DNA from: Leptospira koniambonensis
Lineage (GTDB): Bacteria > Spirochaetota > Leptospiria > Leptospirales > Leptospiraceae
Direction: 5' to 3'
NCBI RefSeq assembly: GCF_004769555.1
Contig: NZ_RQFY01000004.1
Span: 806,001-870,000 of the forward strand
Length of the DNA stretch: 64,000 nucleotides
Made by a program: the position numbers and the translations under genes. The notes beneath the pieces were generated by a model. It saw nothing but the letters and a program-made list of their open reading frames with translations. It ran no database searches and was not told the DNA's origin. This document shows positions 20,801 to 28,526 of the stretch, piece by piece. Positions within the stretch are counted from its first letter, which is position 1; every line of letters begins with the position of its first letter.

Positions 20801-21437
20801 TTTACCTGGAATGTTTAAGAAAGCAATGGTTTCAGGAGATAGAATTTTAGTAGAAACTGAAACCTCTGGAAAAAGAACTTTAACCAGTTATTCAGATACT
20901 TTCGAAGAAAATAAATCCATTCCTTTAGATTCTAAATCTTGGTCTGCTTCTAAAAAAGGACAAGTGTTCTTGGTCCAATCTTCTTCCAAAGAAGATAAGA
21001 TCTTATATTCAGATGCAAAACTGAGCAAGGATATAGATTCCGCTTGGACTGGAACTACGAATCCAAGATTACTTGGTGCAACAGAAGATGGAACATTCTT
21101 CAGAACTGATAAAGAGATCGTATATGTTTCCGGAAAAGGAAAAGCGACTAAGACTGAAATTTCAGATAAAGCAGCTAATCTATTCAGCGTAAGAGGGAAT
21201 TCTCTCTGGTTTGCAGGAAACGACAAAATTTATCGTGTGGATGCAGATTCTTCCAGTCTGAAAGAGATCAAAATTTCAGACAAAGAAGTCGAAGGTTTAT
21301 TACCTGGTAAAAAGAAAGATGTGATCGTATTATATAAAGATAATACAGCGGTTAGATATGATGAAAAGGGAGAAGCTGTCTGGACATATAAATTAGTCCA
21401 GGATTCAGACAATGTTTACTCTTTATTATATCATTAA
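17865..21437 (+). CDS. Giant TPR lipoprotein with C-terminal beta-propeller-like region
   Basis: A roughly 1190-residue exported lipoprotein (signal peptide ending SVFAVQCAS). From about residue 45 to 880 it consists of consecutive tetratricopeptide repeats; examples are YYLIGSSEYRLGKTEDSLNS, PFVFLGNAKILSNDTDGAIK and YYSHYQLGIIALQKKNYDTA. The last ~300 residues change to beta-strand repeats (for example NDLLLMNYGTSIEALDKNRA) that resemble a PQQ/WD-like propeller. I place the start at ATG 17865 (TGATG overlap with the preceding stop) rather than the GTG three bases upstream. The likely role is a periplasmic scaffold working with the PEGA protein. Its convergent neighbour trmB ends two bases away. 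Confidence 0.88.
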   Translation: MNRIFSRFIIFSIVSVFAVQCASKDFRKSNSQDAILEKDIIAAQKLKQASKLINEGNSAFQKGKFEVSLSKGREAVKAYPTAEGYYLIGSSEYRLGKTEDSLNSLKKGTELDPENEQILLTLGILYTSQGANKDALEVYSKLEKLPKVDGSAYTFKKAVLLKTIGKYDEAYSALKSIPEDKFKFKAQLYMQLGDTAVQVKDYEAAEAYFEKARSADPDLASAKQSASATKVAGLLEKGNAALKAKNYREAVQFFTSATQLDPKNPSPFVFLGNAKILSNDTDGAIKAFETSLRLKADYLEAYSGLASAYSKSGNNPKAISVLEKAIPFFPKNASIYNQIGLNQKSLGENAKAMVSFSKARELDPNYKEPVLNLVYLLASEHRYKTAKNELETLKPDEETKKVAAFLESSELIHEGDLRLRKGDTKSAKTYFDRAKAKDQDDPGVYTAYGRLYQISGDAKLSEQNYLKALSLQKGNLPALQGLIRLYSAQKNQSKVAQYTKELEAITGNDPLSGIVLARTYEDKKEFDKAENTYKNLMKKYPDNESIQFRLAFLYYKIALEENEKANYDSASSWLAKAEKLTKDLPEIAEAKQTIDQNRKFSEVVPTIQKANRLFDNKSYEKAVPLYQSAYDKTKKLTLYIKVAECYLAMGMEEKGISLLENSPDGSKNLAAQEAIYAFLLRKGEVDNAEKGFQKVLEKKQDSYYSHYQLGIIALQKKNYDTAIESFNRSWLLNPEFTASRIGKGIAYYNQSKSKEAKEEFESAMKADSENELAPYNIGIVLFNDNLLEQSVEIFKEIIKKNPDFPDAHFQLSYIYFKKGDLEAADAEIVKALELERDEKFLHARIRILSELKTKNPGNAEYKKLAIELGRELAEKYPNSPYSGQAERLVLSDSDTPVILQPFPNRGSLIGVPVIINDLLLMNYGTSIEALDKNRAIRLWRITSTKPFRNVLADRRVYAFTDRSLEVRDQNSGSVFQTINLPGMFKKAMVSGDRILVETETSGKRTLTSYSDTFEENKSIPLDSKSWSASKKGQVFLVQSSSKEDKILYSDAKLSKDIDSAWTGTTNPRLLGATEDGTFFRTDKEIVYVSGKGKATKTEISDKAANLFSVRGNSLWFAGNDKIYRVDADSSSLKEIKISDKEVEGLLPGKKKDVIVLYKDNTAVRYDEKGEAVWTYKLVQDSDNVYSLLYH

Positions 21438-21439
21438 GA

Positions 21440-22093
21440 TCAGTCAGAAACTTTGATCCGATCCAAATAGTAAATCCGGGAGCCTGCCTCCCGTTTTTCC
21501 TGCTCAAAATGTGAGATTGGAAAGTTTACCCTTTGTAGAGAAAACTCTGAATTGATCGCTTTATATCTAAGATCATCTCTAAAAAGACGAATTCCTTTGC
21601 GTGCGTAGGGTCCATAGTCAGTTGCAAAATGGAATTTGCCTCCATTATTGAGCAGTAGATAGATTGCATCTAGGAATTTTGGATTTAAAGTTCTGTGCTT
21701 ATGATGTTTACGTTTAGGCCAAGGGTCCGGAAAATTCAGAAGAATCTCGTCGAAAATTCCTGATTCAAAAATTTCTTCTAAAAACCAATTGAAGTTCACT
21801 GAAAGAAGTTTAACGTTCTTGATATTGTGTTCTTTCAGATCACGGATTGTTTTGCGTAAACGATCCGCCTTCTTCTCCATGAGAATAAAACCAGTGTTTG
21901 GACTCCCTTTAGCGAGGGATACAGCGACTTCTCCCCAGCCTGAACCAAGCTCTAGATAATATGTCCCGAATTCTTCGGAAAACAAATCGTTTTTTTTTAA
22001 TTTACTTCCGGGGTTTAATTTTAAGAAATAATCAGAGGTAAAGGGGATTCTAGTAGCGATCTTCCATTGTTTTTCACGAAAATTCGATGTCAT
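21440..22093 (-). CDS. trmB: tRNA (guanine-N7)-methyltransferase
   Basis: TrmB methylates G46 in the variable loop of tRNAs using SAM. The 217-residue protein has the SAM motif LELGSGWGEVAVSLA, the second motif FILMEKKADR, and the family signature FPDPWPKRKHHKHRTLN. The GKFHFATDYGPYA segment is also typical. It converges on the TPR lipoprotein with a two-base gap, and its start faces the MBL hydrolase start across about 50 bases of promoter region. Confidence 0.95.
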   Translation of the reverse strand: MTSNFREKQWKIATRIPFTSDYFLKLNPGSKLKKNDLFSEEFGTYYLELGSGWGEVAVSLAKGSPNTGFILMEKKADRLRKTIRDLKEHNIKNVKLLSVNFNWFLEEIFESGIFDEILLNFPDPWPKRKHHKHRTLNPKFLDAIYLLLNNGGKFHFATDYGPYARKGIRLFRDDLRYKAINSEFSLQRVNFPISHFEQEKREAGSRIYYLDRIKVSD

Positions 22094-22142
22094 CGCTGAA
22101 TACCTGCAAATACCAAATCTCTTAGTTGTCTAATTTAATACA

Positions 22143-23081
22143 GTGAAAATAAAATTATACGGAGTGAGAGGGTCTCTTCCTACTCCGCTTTCCGGTTCAG
22201 AATATAGAGAAAAGTTAGAAAAGATCCTAGAGTCAGCTCATAGGGAATTCAAACATAAGAACGGGACCTTCTCCGTTCCTACATTCTTACAATCTTTAAG
22301 CCCGGAACTGTTACGACCTGTGGGAGGAAACACCACTTGTGTATATGTTGAATCTTCAAAAGGTCAGAAATTAATTATAGATTGCGGTTCTGGAATGAGA
22401 GAGCTGGGCAATGATCTTTTGAAAGAAGGTATAGCACAAGGTGGTGCTATCCAAATTTTAGTGACACATACTCACTGGGATCATATACAAGGTTGGCCTT
22501 TTTTTAAACCTGGATATATTCCAAGTGTACAAGTAGATTTCTATTCTACTATTTCTAATCTTAAAGAAAGATTCGATCGCCAGCAAAATCCAGAAAACTT
22601 TCCGATCACATTGGATGAGATGATGTCTAAAAAAACATTCACTCTTCTTCAAAGACAACAAACAGTCGAGATCGGCGATTTTAAAGTAACTCCTTTCCTT
22701 TTAAAACATCCAGGGAATTGCACAGGCTATCATATAGAAGAGAATGGAAAAAGTTTCTTATTCTGCACAGATGTAGAAGTTAGAGAAGAGGACCTGTCCG
22801 AATTCGAACATTTACGCGCTAAATTCGGAAGTCCTGACATGTTGATCATAGACGCACAATATAGCTCCGAAGAAGCAGATCGTAAGATTGGTTGGGGCCA
22901 TACATCCGGCAGATTAGCGGTTCGTTGCGGAGAAGTTCTAGGTGTAAATAAACTGGTACTAACTCATCACGAGCCTGATCATCCAGACGAAGAAATCATA
23001 CGAATGTTCAATCAAGAAAACCAATCAACTGCACTGTCAGAGATTGTGCTAGCTAGGGAATCAGATATATTCCAAATATAA
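22143..23081 (+). CDS. MBL-fold metal-dependent hydrolase
   Basis: A 312-residue metallo-beta-lactamase fold protein starting at GTG 22143. It opens with [12 protein letters not shown] and [11 protein letters not shown], a form shared with the 'VRGSxPTP' phosphodiesterase-like subgroup. Metal ligands are visible in [29 protein letters not shown] and [11 protein letters not shown]. The family includes cyclic-nucleotide phosphodiesterases and RNase Z relatives; the substrate cannot be told. There is no signal peptide, so it is cytoplasmic. Two A+T-rich hairpins follow the stop. Confidence 0.88.
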   Translation: MKIKLYGVRGSLPTPLSGSEYREKLEKILESAHREFKHKNGTFSVPTFLQSLSPELLRPVGGNTTCVYVESSKGQKLIIDCGSGMRELGNDLLKEGIAQGGAIQILVTHTHWDHIQGWPFFKPGYIPSVQVDFYSTISNLKERFDRQQNPENFPITLDEMMSKKTFTLLQRQQTVEIGDFKVTPFLLKHPGNCTGYHIEENGKSFLFCTDVEVREEDLSEFEHLRAKFGSPDMLIIDAQYSSEEADRKIGWGHTSGRLAVRCGEVLGVNKLVLTHHEPDHPDEEIIRMFNQENQSTALSEIVLARESDIFQI

Positions 23082-23096
23082 TCTTTATATTAGTAC

Positions 23097-23122
23097 AAGA
23101 ATAGATGTTTAGATCTATTCTT
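23097..23122 (+). terminator. A+T-rich hairpin, probable terminator of the MBL gene
   Basis: AAGAATAGAT(GTTTAG)ATCTATTCTT is a perfect 10-bp inverted repeat 15 bases after the MBL stop, followed by AATCTTTCTTTT. The low G+C of the stem weakens the prediction. Confidence 0.5.
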
Positions 23123-23169
23123 AATCTTTCTTTTCATATCTAAATTTCTTTTTTAAAAAGAATCTTCTC

Positions 23170-23198
23170 TTTAAAAGAAATCTTCTTTTAAATTTTTT
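23170..23198 (+). terminator. Second A+T-rich hairpin with a T6 tail before the PilZ gene
   Basis: TTTAAAAGAA(ATC)TTCTTTTAAA is a perfect 10-bp inverted repeat followed by TTTTTT. The tail ends 26 bases before the PilZ start, so it could end upstream transcription or attenuate the PilZ message. The stem sequence partly repeats a similar run just upstream (AAAAAGAATCTTCT). Confidence 0.5.
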
Positions 23199-23223
23199 CT
23201 TAGTACTGTATGCTCTCACGGCT

Positions 23224-23583
23224 ATGCAAAGAACAGAGATCGGGATGAATCCTTCTGAAAAGGTACTACCTGATTTGCCGGCGGACCAAAGATTTTATAC
23301 AAGGTTCCGTAAAGACAGTCGGGTTAAACTTTTCGAGGGAGGAAATTGGAGTGAAGGTGTTTTGGTAGATATATCGATGATAGGGGCTTCCATTCTTTCG
23401 GATGAAGATTGGAATCCTGGTAAAAAAATTACGATTATGTCGCCAATGTTTACCTGCGAGATACCAGGAGAGGTTATTCGTAAAACTGTTAACAATATGG
23501 GACAAAGATATGCGATAGTATTTCATGATCTTTGTGACACAAGCATACTTGAGATACTTAATAAGATAGCTCATTGCAGATAA
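23224..23583 (+). CDS. PilZ-domain protein (probable c-di-GMP receptor)
   Basis: At 119 residues this is essentially a single PilZ domain. The c-di-GMP-binding signatures appear as the Arg-rich RFYTRFRKDSR (around residues 22-32; canonical RxxxR) and DISMIGASI (canonical D/NxSxxG). The remaining beta-barrel is complete, including the AIVFHDL strand. Such proteins transmit c-di-GMP levels to motility, adhesion or other targets. No obvious partner is adjacent. A second in-frame ATG at 23245 (MNPSEK) is an alternative start. Confidence 0.88.
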   Translation: MQRTEIGMNPSEKVLPDLPADQRFYTRFRKDSRVKLFEGGNWSEGVLVDISMIGASILSDEDWNPGKKITIMSPMFTCEIPGEVIRKTVNNMGQRYAIVFHDLCDTSILEILNKIAHCR

Positions 23584-23660
23584 CGTTTTTCTATTAAGTA
23601 AAGGGAATTTTTTTCCAAAACTCTAAACTCAAGGCTTGCCAGGCCGACATTTATAATAGG

Positions 23661-24365
23661 ATGAACCTGGGAGTTATACAATCTTCTTCCATGATGGAAA
23701 GACCGAAAGATACTTCGGTTAAGTACATTGGTCACGGGCAACTGGAAAGTGCGCCTCAGGCTAGTTCTGTACTCCATGTTATTTCTCATGAACTTGCTCA
23801 TGTTGCAGAATTTCGTAACGAAGCAATTCGAGATAATGCTGAACTCAGATCTATAGACGTATCAATTGAATACGAACTTAGAGATGGGAAATTAGTAGCC
23901 GTTGCTGGGGAAACCAAAGCAACTACAGTCAAAAAGACTGAAGAAAAGAAATCCAATCTTTCCCCTTTAAATGAAGAAGAAAGTGGGAATTCCAACAAAC
24001 AGGCTGATTCTACTAAGAAGAAAGAAGCTGCTTCTCATTCTGAGCTTATCTCTGATAAAGAATGGGAACTTATGTCCGAGCTAAGGGACATTGATCTAGA
24101 ATTGAATCGATTGGATAAGAATCAGGTCTCTTCTCATGATGATCCTCAAGGAAAATCGGAAGACGAAGCTCGCCGTCATATGGAGCTTATAGAAAGAAAA
24201 CGTAAGTTGGAAATGGCGTTAAGCCAGGAAAAACTGAAAGCTCTTTTAGAAGAGACTTTAAAAACAATCCAAGAACTAAATCAAAAACAGATCCAGTTTG
24301 CCGGACAAGTATATTATGGAGATGCAATCAACTCCGCCGGTAACCTTTTAGAAACTCACGTTTAA
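23661..24365 (+). CDS. SprA-related (putative metalloprotease CJM1_0395-type) protein
   Basis: A 234-residue protein resembling the SprA-related family. The HELAHV motif (residues about 49-54, in VLHVISHELAHVAEF) matches the conserved HExxH-like site. YELRDGKLVAVAGETKATT corresponds to the family's DGK.YAVGGE segment. The rest is low-complexity (Lys/Glu/Ser, about 90-125) and then coiled coil (about 125-210). No signal peptide is visible. The family is uncharacterised and the peptidase label rests only on the motif. It converges on engB with a two-base gap. Confidence 0.65.
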   Translation: MNLGVIQSSSMMERPKDTSVKYIGHGQLESAPQASSVLHVISHELAHVAEFRNEAIRDNAELRSIDVSIEYELRDGKLVAVAGETKATTVKKTEEKKSNLSPLNEEESGNSNKQADSTKKKEAASHSELISDKEWELMSELRDIDLELNRLDKNQVSSHDDPQGKSEDEARRHMELIERKRKLEMALSQEKLKALLEETLKTIQELNQKQIQFAGQVYYGDAINSAGNLLETHV

Positions 24366-24367
24366 TT

Positions 24368-25042
24368 TTAGCCTTGTTCGTTGGTCTCTTGAGGGATCGT
24401 GTCTTCTTCCATTGGAGGAATGATCAAAGATTTCATCATATTCTCTATGATCTTTCTGAGTTCGGGTAATCCTTTTCCGTACTTAGGAGAAACAAAAACG
24501 ATTTCTAACATCGGATACAACCCTTGGATGTTTTTCATTTTTTTTCTAAGTTTGGAAAGTTCCGACTGATTGAGTTTATCTACTTTAGTACGGATTAAAA
24601 CAGGTTTAGTTCCTTTTTCGAAACAAGTACCGATCAATTCTAATTCTTCGTCAGGTAATTCTCTCTGAGCATCTGATAATAAGAATAAACATTTTAGATC
24701 TTTTGCGGAGTTCAGATAATTCATCAAAAGATCCATCATCTGCTCATGATCTTTATGAGAATTTGCAGAATAACCAAAACCAGGCGTATCTACTAAAAAC
24801 AAAGATTTAGAAACTAAGAAAAAGTTAAGAAGTTTCGTTTTACCTGGAGTTGCAGAAACCTTAGCTAAAGATTTTCTTTCTACGATTGCGTTTAATAATC
24901 TGGACTTTCCGGAATTGGAACGACCAGCAAATGCGATATGAGGAATACCTTTGGAAGGAACTTTAGAAGCGTCTGCATAAGAAGACAGAAATCTAACTTC
25001 TCTAAAGAATGGGTCCGGCTTTAATTCTTGGAGTTCTTCCAT
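24368..25042 (-). CDS. engB: Ribosome biogenesis GTP-binding protein YihA/YsxC
   Basis: A 224-residue essential GTPase of large-subunit assembly. G1 is [13 protein letters not shown]2 lies in the [15 protein letters not shown] segment, G3 is DTPGFGYS and G4 is TKVDKLNQ (TKxD). A short acidic C-terminal tail extends beyond the domain. It is the last gene of the minus-strand operon PP2C phosphatase, tilS, engB, with a 15-nt gap to tilS. Confidence 0.95.
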   Translation of the reverse strand: MEELQELKPDPFFREVRFLSSYADASKVPSKGIPHIAFAGRSNSGKSRLLNAIVERKSLAKVSATPGKTKLLNFFLVSKSLFLVDTPGFGYSANSHKDHEQMMDLLMNYLNSAKDLKCLFLLSDAQRELPDEELELIGTCFEKGTKPVLIRTKVDKLNQSELSKLRKKMKNIQGLYPMLEIVFVSPKYGKGLPELRKIIENMMKSLIIPPMEEDTIPQETNEQG

Positions 25043-25057
25043 AAACCTCTGGACTCT

Positions 25058-26310
25058 CTAATCTTGAAGGAAATCATCCGATCGAATATCATCCAAACGG
25101 GCATCCCACATACGAAGACAAAGCAATACAGTTTTCCCTTCCCGTTTTAGAATGGGTAGCATTTTTCTGACCGGAACCGGAATCTCTTTCTCTCTAAGGA
25201 TTTCGGAAACGTCTCGATGGATTCCTCCAAGCAGGATTTTTTCTCCTTCTCCGTCGTTAGACGGCTCGCAATTTTTCGGGATCTTTTTTGTCTTACCATT
25301 CCATTTCAAAAAGAAAGAGTCAGAGTTATAACTGAACGGTTTCAAATAAGAAGCAGTTTTAGGTAAGATGTACAAATCTGACGAAACACTTTTCCAAAAC
25401 CAAACTTCTTTGTTTTCTAAAGAGAAGGAAACTTTTCTGTCCAGGTTATGAAGAAGGTCCGTAAGAAACTGAGAATTCAGAGGATGAAGGCCTAAACTTT
25501 TCAAATGTAGGTCCAGAACTTGTTTACAAATAGAAGCTGGCTCTTCCTCCAAAATCTGCCTGGATATTGTTCTAATTTCGTCTTCGTTTACTTTGCGACT
25601 TGTAGTTCCACTTCTAGGAAAATCTGGATCATGAAAATTATGAAAAATTTTATCAGGATCGGCTCCTTCTTTCAAAAGTACAGGAAGAAGTTCAGATCGG
25701 ATCCTATTTCTAAGATATCGTGAAGAATAATTGGATTCATCTTCGAATACAGGCCAATCGGCTTTTGCCAATGCGGTTTTACGATCTTCTTCCCCGAATA
25801 ATATTAATGGTCTGAATCTATTATTTTCTAAAATTCCTAATGTACGCAGAGAATTCCAGCCACCACCTCGGATAAGTTGCAAAAGTACTGTTTCTAAATA
25901 ATCTTCTGCATGATGGCCGGTTACGATATAACCGCCTATCTTTTCGGAAATTTTCTCTAGATCTCTGAATCTGAGAATTCTTCCAGCTTCTTCTAAACTT
26001 AGTTTGGTCTTAGTTGCAAACTTAGGAACGTTTTTTTTTTAAAGGTAGAATTAGGAGCTATGGAGCGGATATATTTTAAGATTTCAGATTCTTGTTCTCT
26101 ATTATCACGAATCGAATGATCCAAATGATAAATGGTCGGAAAATGAGAGATTAGATCTTTATGATGAAGCCAAAGGTAGAATTGAAGAAGTAAGGAAGAA
26201 TCTTTTCCGCCAGAAAAAGCAATCACAGCAGGTTTACTTTTCATAAAGTCTTGGTAGTTTTTTAATTTGGACCAAGCGGATTGAAAAATGGATTCTAAGG
26301 TTTCGTTCAT
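25058..26310 (-). CDS. tilS: tRNA(Ile)-lysidine synthase, interrupted by a -1 frameshift at an A10 tract
   Basis: TilS converts C34 to lysidine in tRNA-Ile(CAU), an essential reaction in most bacteria. The first frame (26310 down to 25999) carries the PP-loop VIAFSGGKDSSLLLQ and YHLDHSIRDN. It runs into ten consecutive A residues (plus-strand T10 at 26031-26040) at codons 91-93 and soon stops. Re-reading one base there enters a frame giving NVPKFATKTKLSLEEAGRI and the signature TGHHAEDYLETVLLQLIRGG, then the rest of the enzyme to 25058. So the whole gene is present but needs a -1 shift or one extra A. Both parts look unmutated otherwise. It starts two bases after the PP2C phosphatase stop. 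Confidence 0.88.
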
Positions 26311-26312
26311 TT

Positions 26313-28241
26313 TTATTTTAAGCGTTTTACGCCTATTAAAGTAATATCATCTGTCTGTTCCCTTTCCCCAGTAAAGTTTTTTATCTTTTTTAATACGGTT
26401 TCCAAGAGAAGAGGAAGACTTTCTTTTCTAGCTTCAAAAACACATTTATGCAAACGTTCCATTTCAAAAAAGTCTTCAGAAGGATCCATTGCTTCCCAAA
26501 CCCCATCTGTGAACATCAGGAAAAAATCACCTGGTTCTAAATTAAATTCTCCACTATTTTCAAAATGGTCAATGTCCGGATCTATTCCTAAAACCACTCC
26601 TCCTGTCGGAATTTCCTCTAAACGATTTTCCTTTTTACGATATACTAAAATATTTCCCTGACCTCCTCCACTAAATACAAAACGATTTTCGTTTCGATCC
26701 CAATGAATAATGGTTAAAGACATGAAACGGGGAGAGACTATATCCTTAAAATAATTTTGATATAGATAGGTATTAACTGTTTGTAAAATTTCCCAAGGGC
26801 TTGGATTTTTTCTGACTAGAGAATGGATCACTGTTCTGACAGTTGCCATTACAATTCCAGCTGGAACTCCTTTACCACTTACATCACCAATGCAAACATA
26901 AGTTTCTTTGTTGGTGGGATGCGTTATAAAATCGTAATAGTCCCCACCTACTCCAATTGCAGGTATCATGATCCCACCGAATTCATAGTTCGGATGATCT
27001 GGCATTTTTCTTGGAAGTAATGATCTTTGTAAGTCTCTAGCGATCTCAATTTCTTTATCCAATCTTTCTTTTTCAGCTCTTTGGTGAAATAGATGAAAGT
27101 TTTGGACTGAGATTCCCGCTTGGACTGCGAATGCGTTTAATACATCTATTTCTTCAGGACTCCAATGTAGTTCTTCTTCTTTGGCGAGAAGTATCCAGAT
27201 CTCTGAATTATCAGAACGTAATACTGGTAAGATTGCTAAGTGTTTTTTTCTACCGTTACTTCCTAAAGTTTTCCATTCTTTTAAATCAACGGAATCCATT
27301 AAGATGGCGGACTCAGTAGGTTTCTTAAGTACGTTCCATTCTCCCTTTAATTGAACATTTAATTTGATCTCTGGTGCTCTTGGACTTCCAGTAAGTATAT
27401 GTCCTTCGGTGGAGATTGTTTTTCCTGACTCATCTATTTTTCTTTCTAACAAAACGAAAAGATTACTTTCTGAAAATTCGGTTAAGGAAAGAAGAATGAC
27501 CCGGAAAATTTCAGTTCTGTACTTGAATCCTAAACTACTAAGTTTTAAAGCCGCTGAGTGAAGATTTCTAAAATTCCTGGATTGTGTTTGAGAGACCTCG
27601 AAAAGAATTCTATTTTTTAGTGTGGTTGCAAACTGGCTTGCGATCAATTCTAGAAAATAACGATCCTTCTCCGCTTGCACCGGATCGTCTTTTTCATAAT
27701 CTACATTAATTAACCCTAATACTTCTTTTTTGAGATGGATTGGTACAGAAAGTTCTGATTCTACCTTGTTTACTCGGCCGTATTGTCTGATCTGTTTATG
27801 AGGTTGTTGATCAAATCTATAATACACTGATTTACATGTTTCGATCGCCTGTCCTAGAGGCCCATTCTGTTCTCCTTTTTTGATCTCCATTCGAAAGGCT
27901 AATTTTTCTAATGCAGGACCTTTTTTATTCTTACATGATTTTACTAAGATACGATCCAATCTTGGTTCATACACCATGACCGAGATCCCTGGAAGATTCA
28001 ATTTTCTAAATGCTAGGTTTGTAAAATTTTGGAGAAGGTCGTCTAGATTTGGACTAGTATTAAAAAGAGAAAGAAATTCTAATAATATCTCATTCGATAA
28101 TGCGTGAACTTCCGGAGGTTTAATCCTGTTTCGTTTTCTTTTTTCTAAGATCCATTCTCTCCCACAGGTATTACAAAGAAATTTTCCATCTTTGAGTTTC
28201 CCATCTGGAAGATAAAATTCTCCGCAAAATACGCAGGACAT
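26313..28241 (-). CDS. GAF-PP2C (RsbU/SpoIIE-type) serine phosphatase with zinc ribbon
   Basis: The 642 residues comprise an N-terminal zinc ribbon (C3, C6, C23, C26), a first GAF domain (about 50-215), a second GAF-like region (about 230-385), a coiled coil and a PP2C/SpoIIE phosphatase domain (about 400-640). Catalytic metal motifs are GGDYYDF, GDVSGKGVPAG, FTDGVWEA and the terminal QTDDITLIGV. The linker ARDLQRSLLPRKMP is the classic RsbU signature. Such enzymes dephosphorylate anti-sigma-antagonist proteins in partner-switching cascades, but no antagonist or anti-sigma kinase gene is adjacent. It heads the operon with tilS and engB. Confidence 0.93.
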   Translation of the reverse strand: MSCVFCGEFYLPDGKLKDGKFLCNTCGREWILEKRKRNRIKPPEVHALSNEILLEFLSLFNTSPNLDDLLQNFTNLAFRKLNLPGISVMVYEPRLDRILVKSCKNKKGPALEKLAFRMEIKKGEQNGPLGQAIETCKSVYYRFDQQPHKQIRQYGRVNKVESELSVPIHLKKEVLGLINVDYEKDDPVQAEKDRYFLELIASQFATTLKNRILFEVSQTQSRNFRNLHSAALKLSSLGFKYRTEIFRVILLSLTEFSESNLFVLLERKIDESGKTISTEGHILTGSPRAPEIKLNVQLKGEWNVLKKPTESAILMDSVDLKEWKTLGSNGRKKHLAILPVLRSDNSEIWILLAKEEELHWSPEEIDVLNAFAVQAGISVQNFHLFHQRAEKERLDKEIEIARDLQRSLLPRKMPDHPNYEFGGIMIPAIGVGGDYYDFITHPTNKETYVCIGDVSGKGVPAGIVMATVRTVIHSLVRKNPSPWEILQTVNTYLYQNYFKDIVSPRFMSLTIIHWDRNENRFVFSGGGQGNILVYRKKENRLEEIPTGGVVLGIDPDIDHFENSGEFNLEPGDFFLMFTDGVWEAMDPSEDFFEMERLHKCVFEARKESLPLLLETVLKKIKNFTGEREQTDDITLIGVKRLK

Positions 28242-28425
28242 CCGGAGAAAGATGGTAAAGAAAATGTTTACTTGAGGAAAGACGTTTTCATCTCATTTTA
28301 AATAAAATCATCAGATAACGAGAATTCGTTCTAAATTTTGAAGATTATCTTATTCTAAAATTCGAAAGTATATCGATCATTCGTAATATTATGTCCTTTG
28401 AAATACTAAGCATGACTCGATTCTA

Positions 28426-28440
28426 ATGCAAATTTTGCAT
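28426..28440. promoter_or_regulatory. Palindromic operator candidate between the PP2C phosphatase and the sigma-54 activator
   Basis: ATGCAAA-T-TTTGCAT is a perfect inverted repeat of 7-bp arms in the roughly 285-bp divergent intergenic region, about 87 bases before the activator start chosen here. Its dyad symmetry and place fit a dimeric regulator, possibly autoregulation. A looser dyad AACGA(GAAT)TCGTT lies at 28317-28330. No convincing -24/-12 sigma-54 element was seen. Confidence 0.4.
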
Positions 28441-28526
28441 CTCTTGCTTGAAACAAAGCGACTTGCTTGGATTTTAAGTTTTTTTCCTTGACCGCAAAAT
28501 CATCAATCAGCACCTTTTTTAAGCAG

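Noticed and set aside
25058..26310. Calling tilS a decayed pseudogene
   Set aside because: Only one shift, exactly at a homopolymer, with all motifs intact on both sides and the function normally essential.
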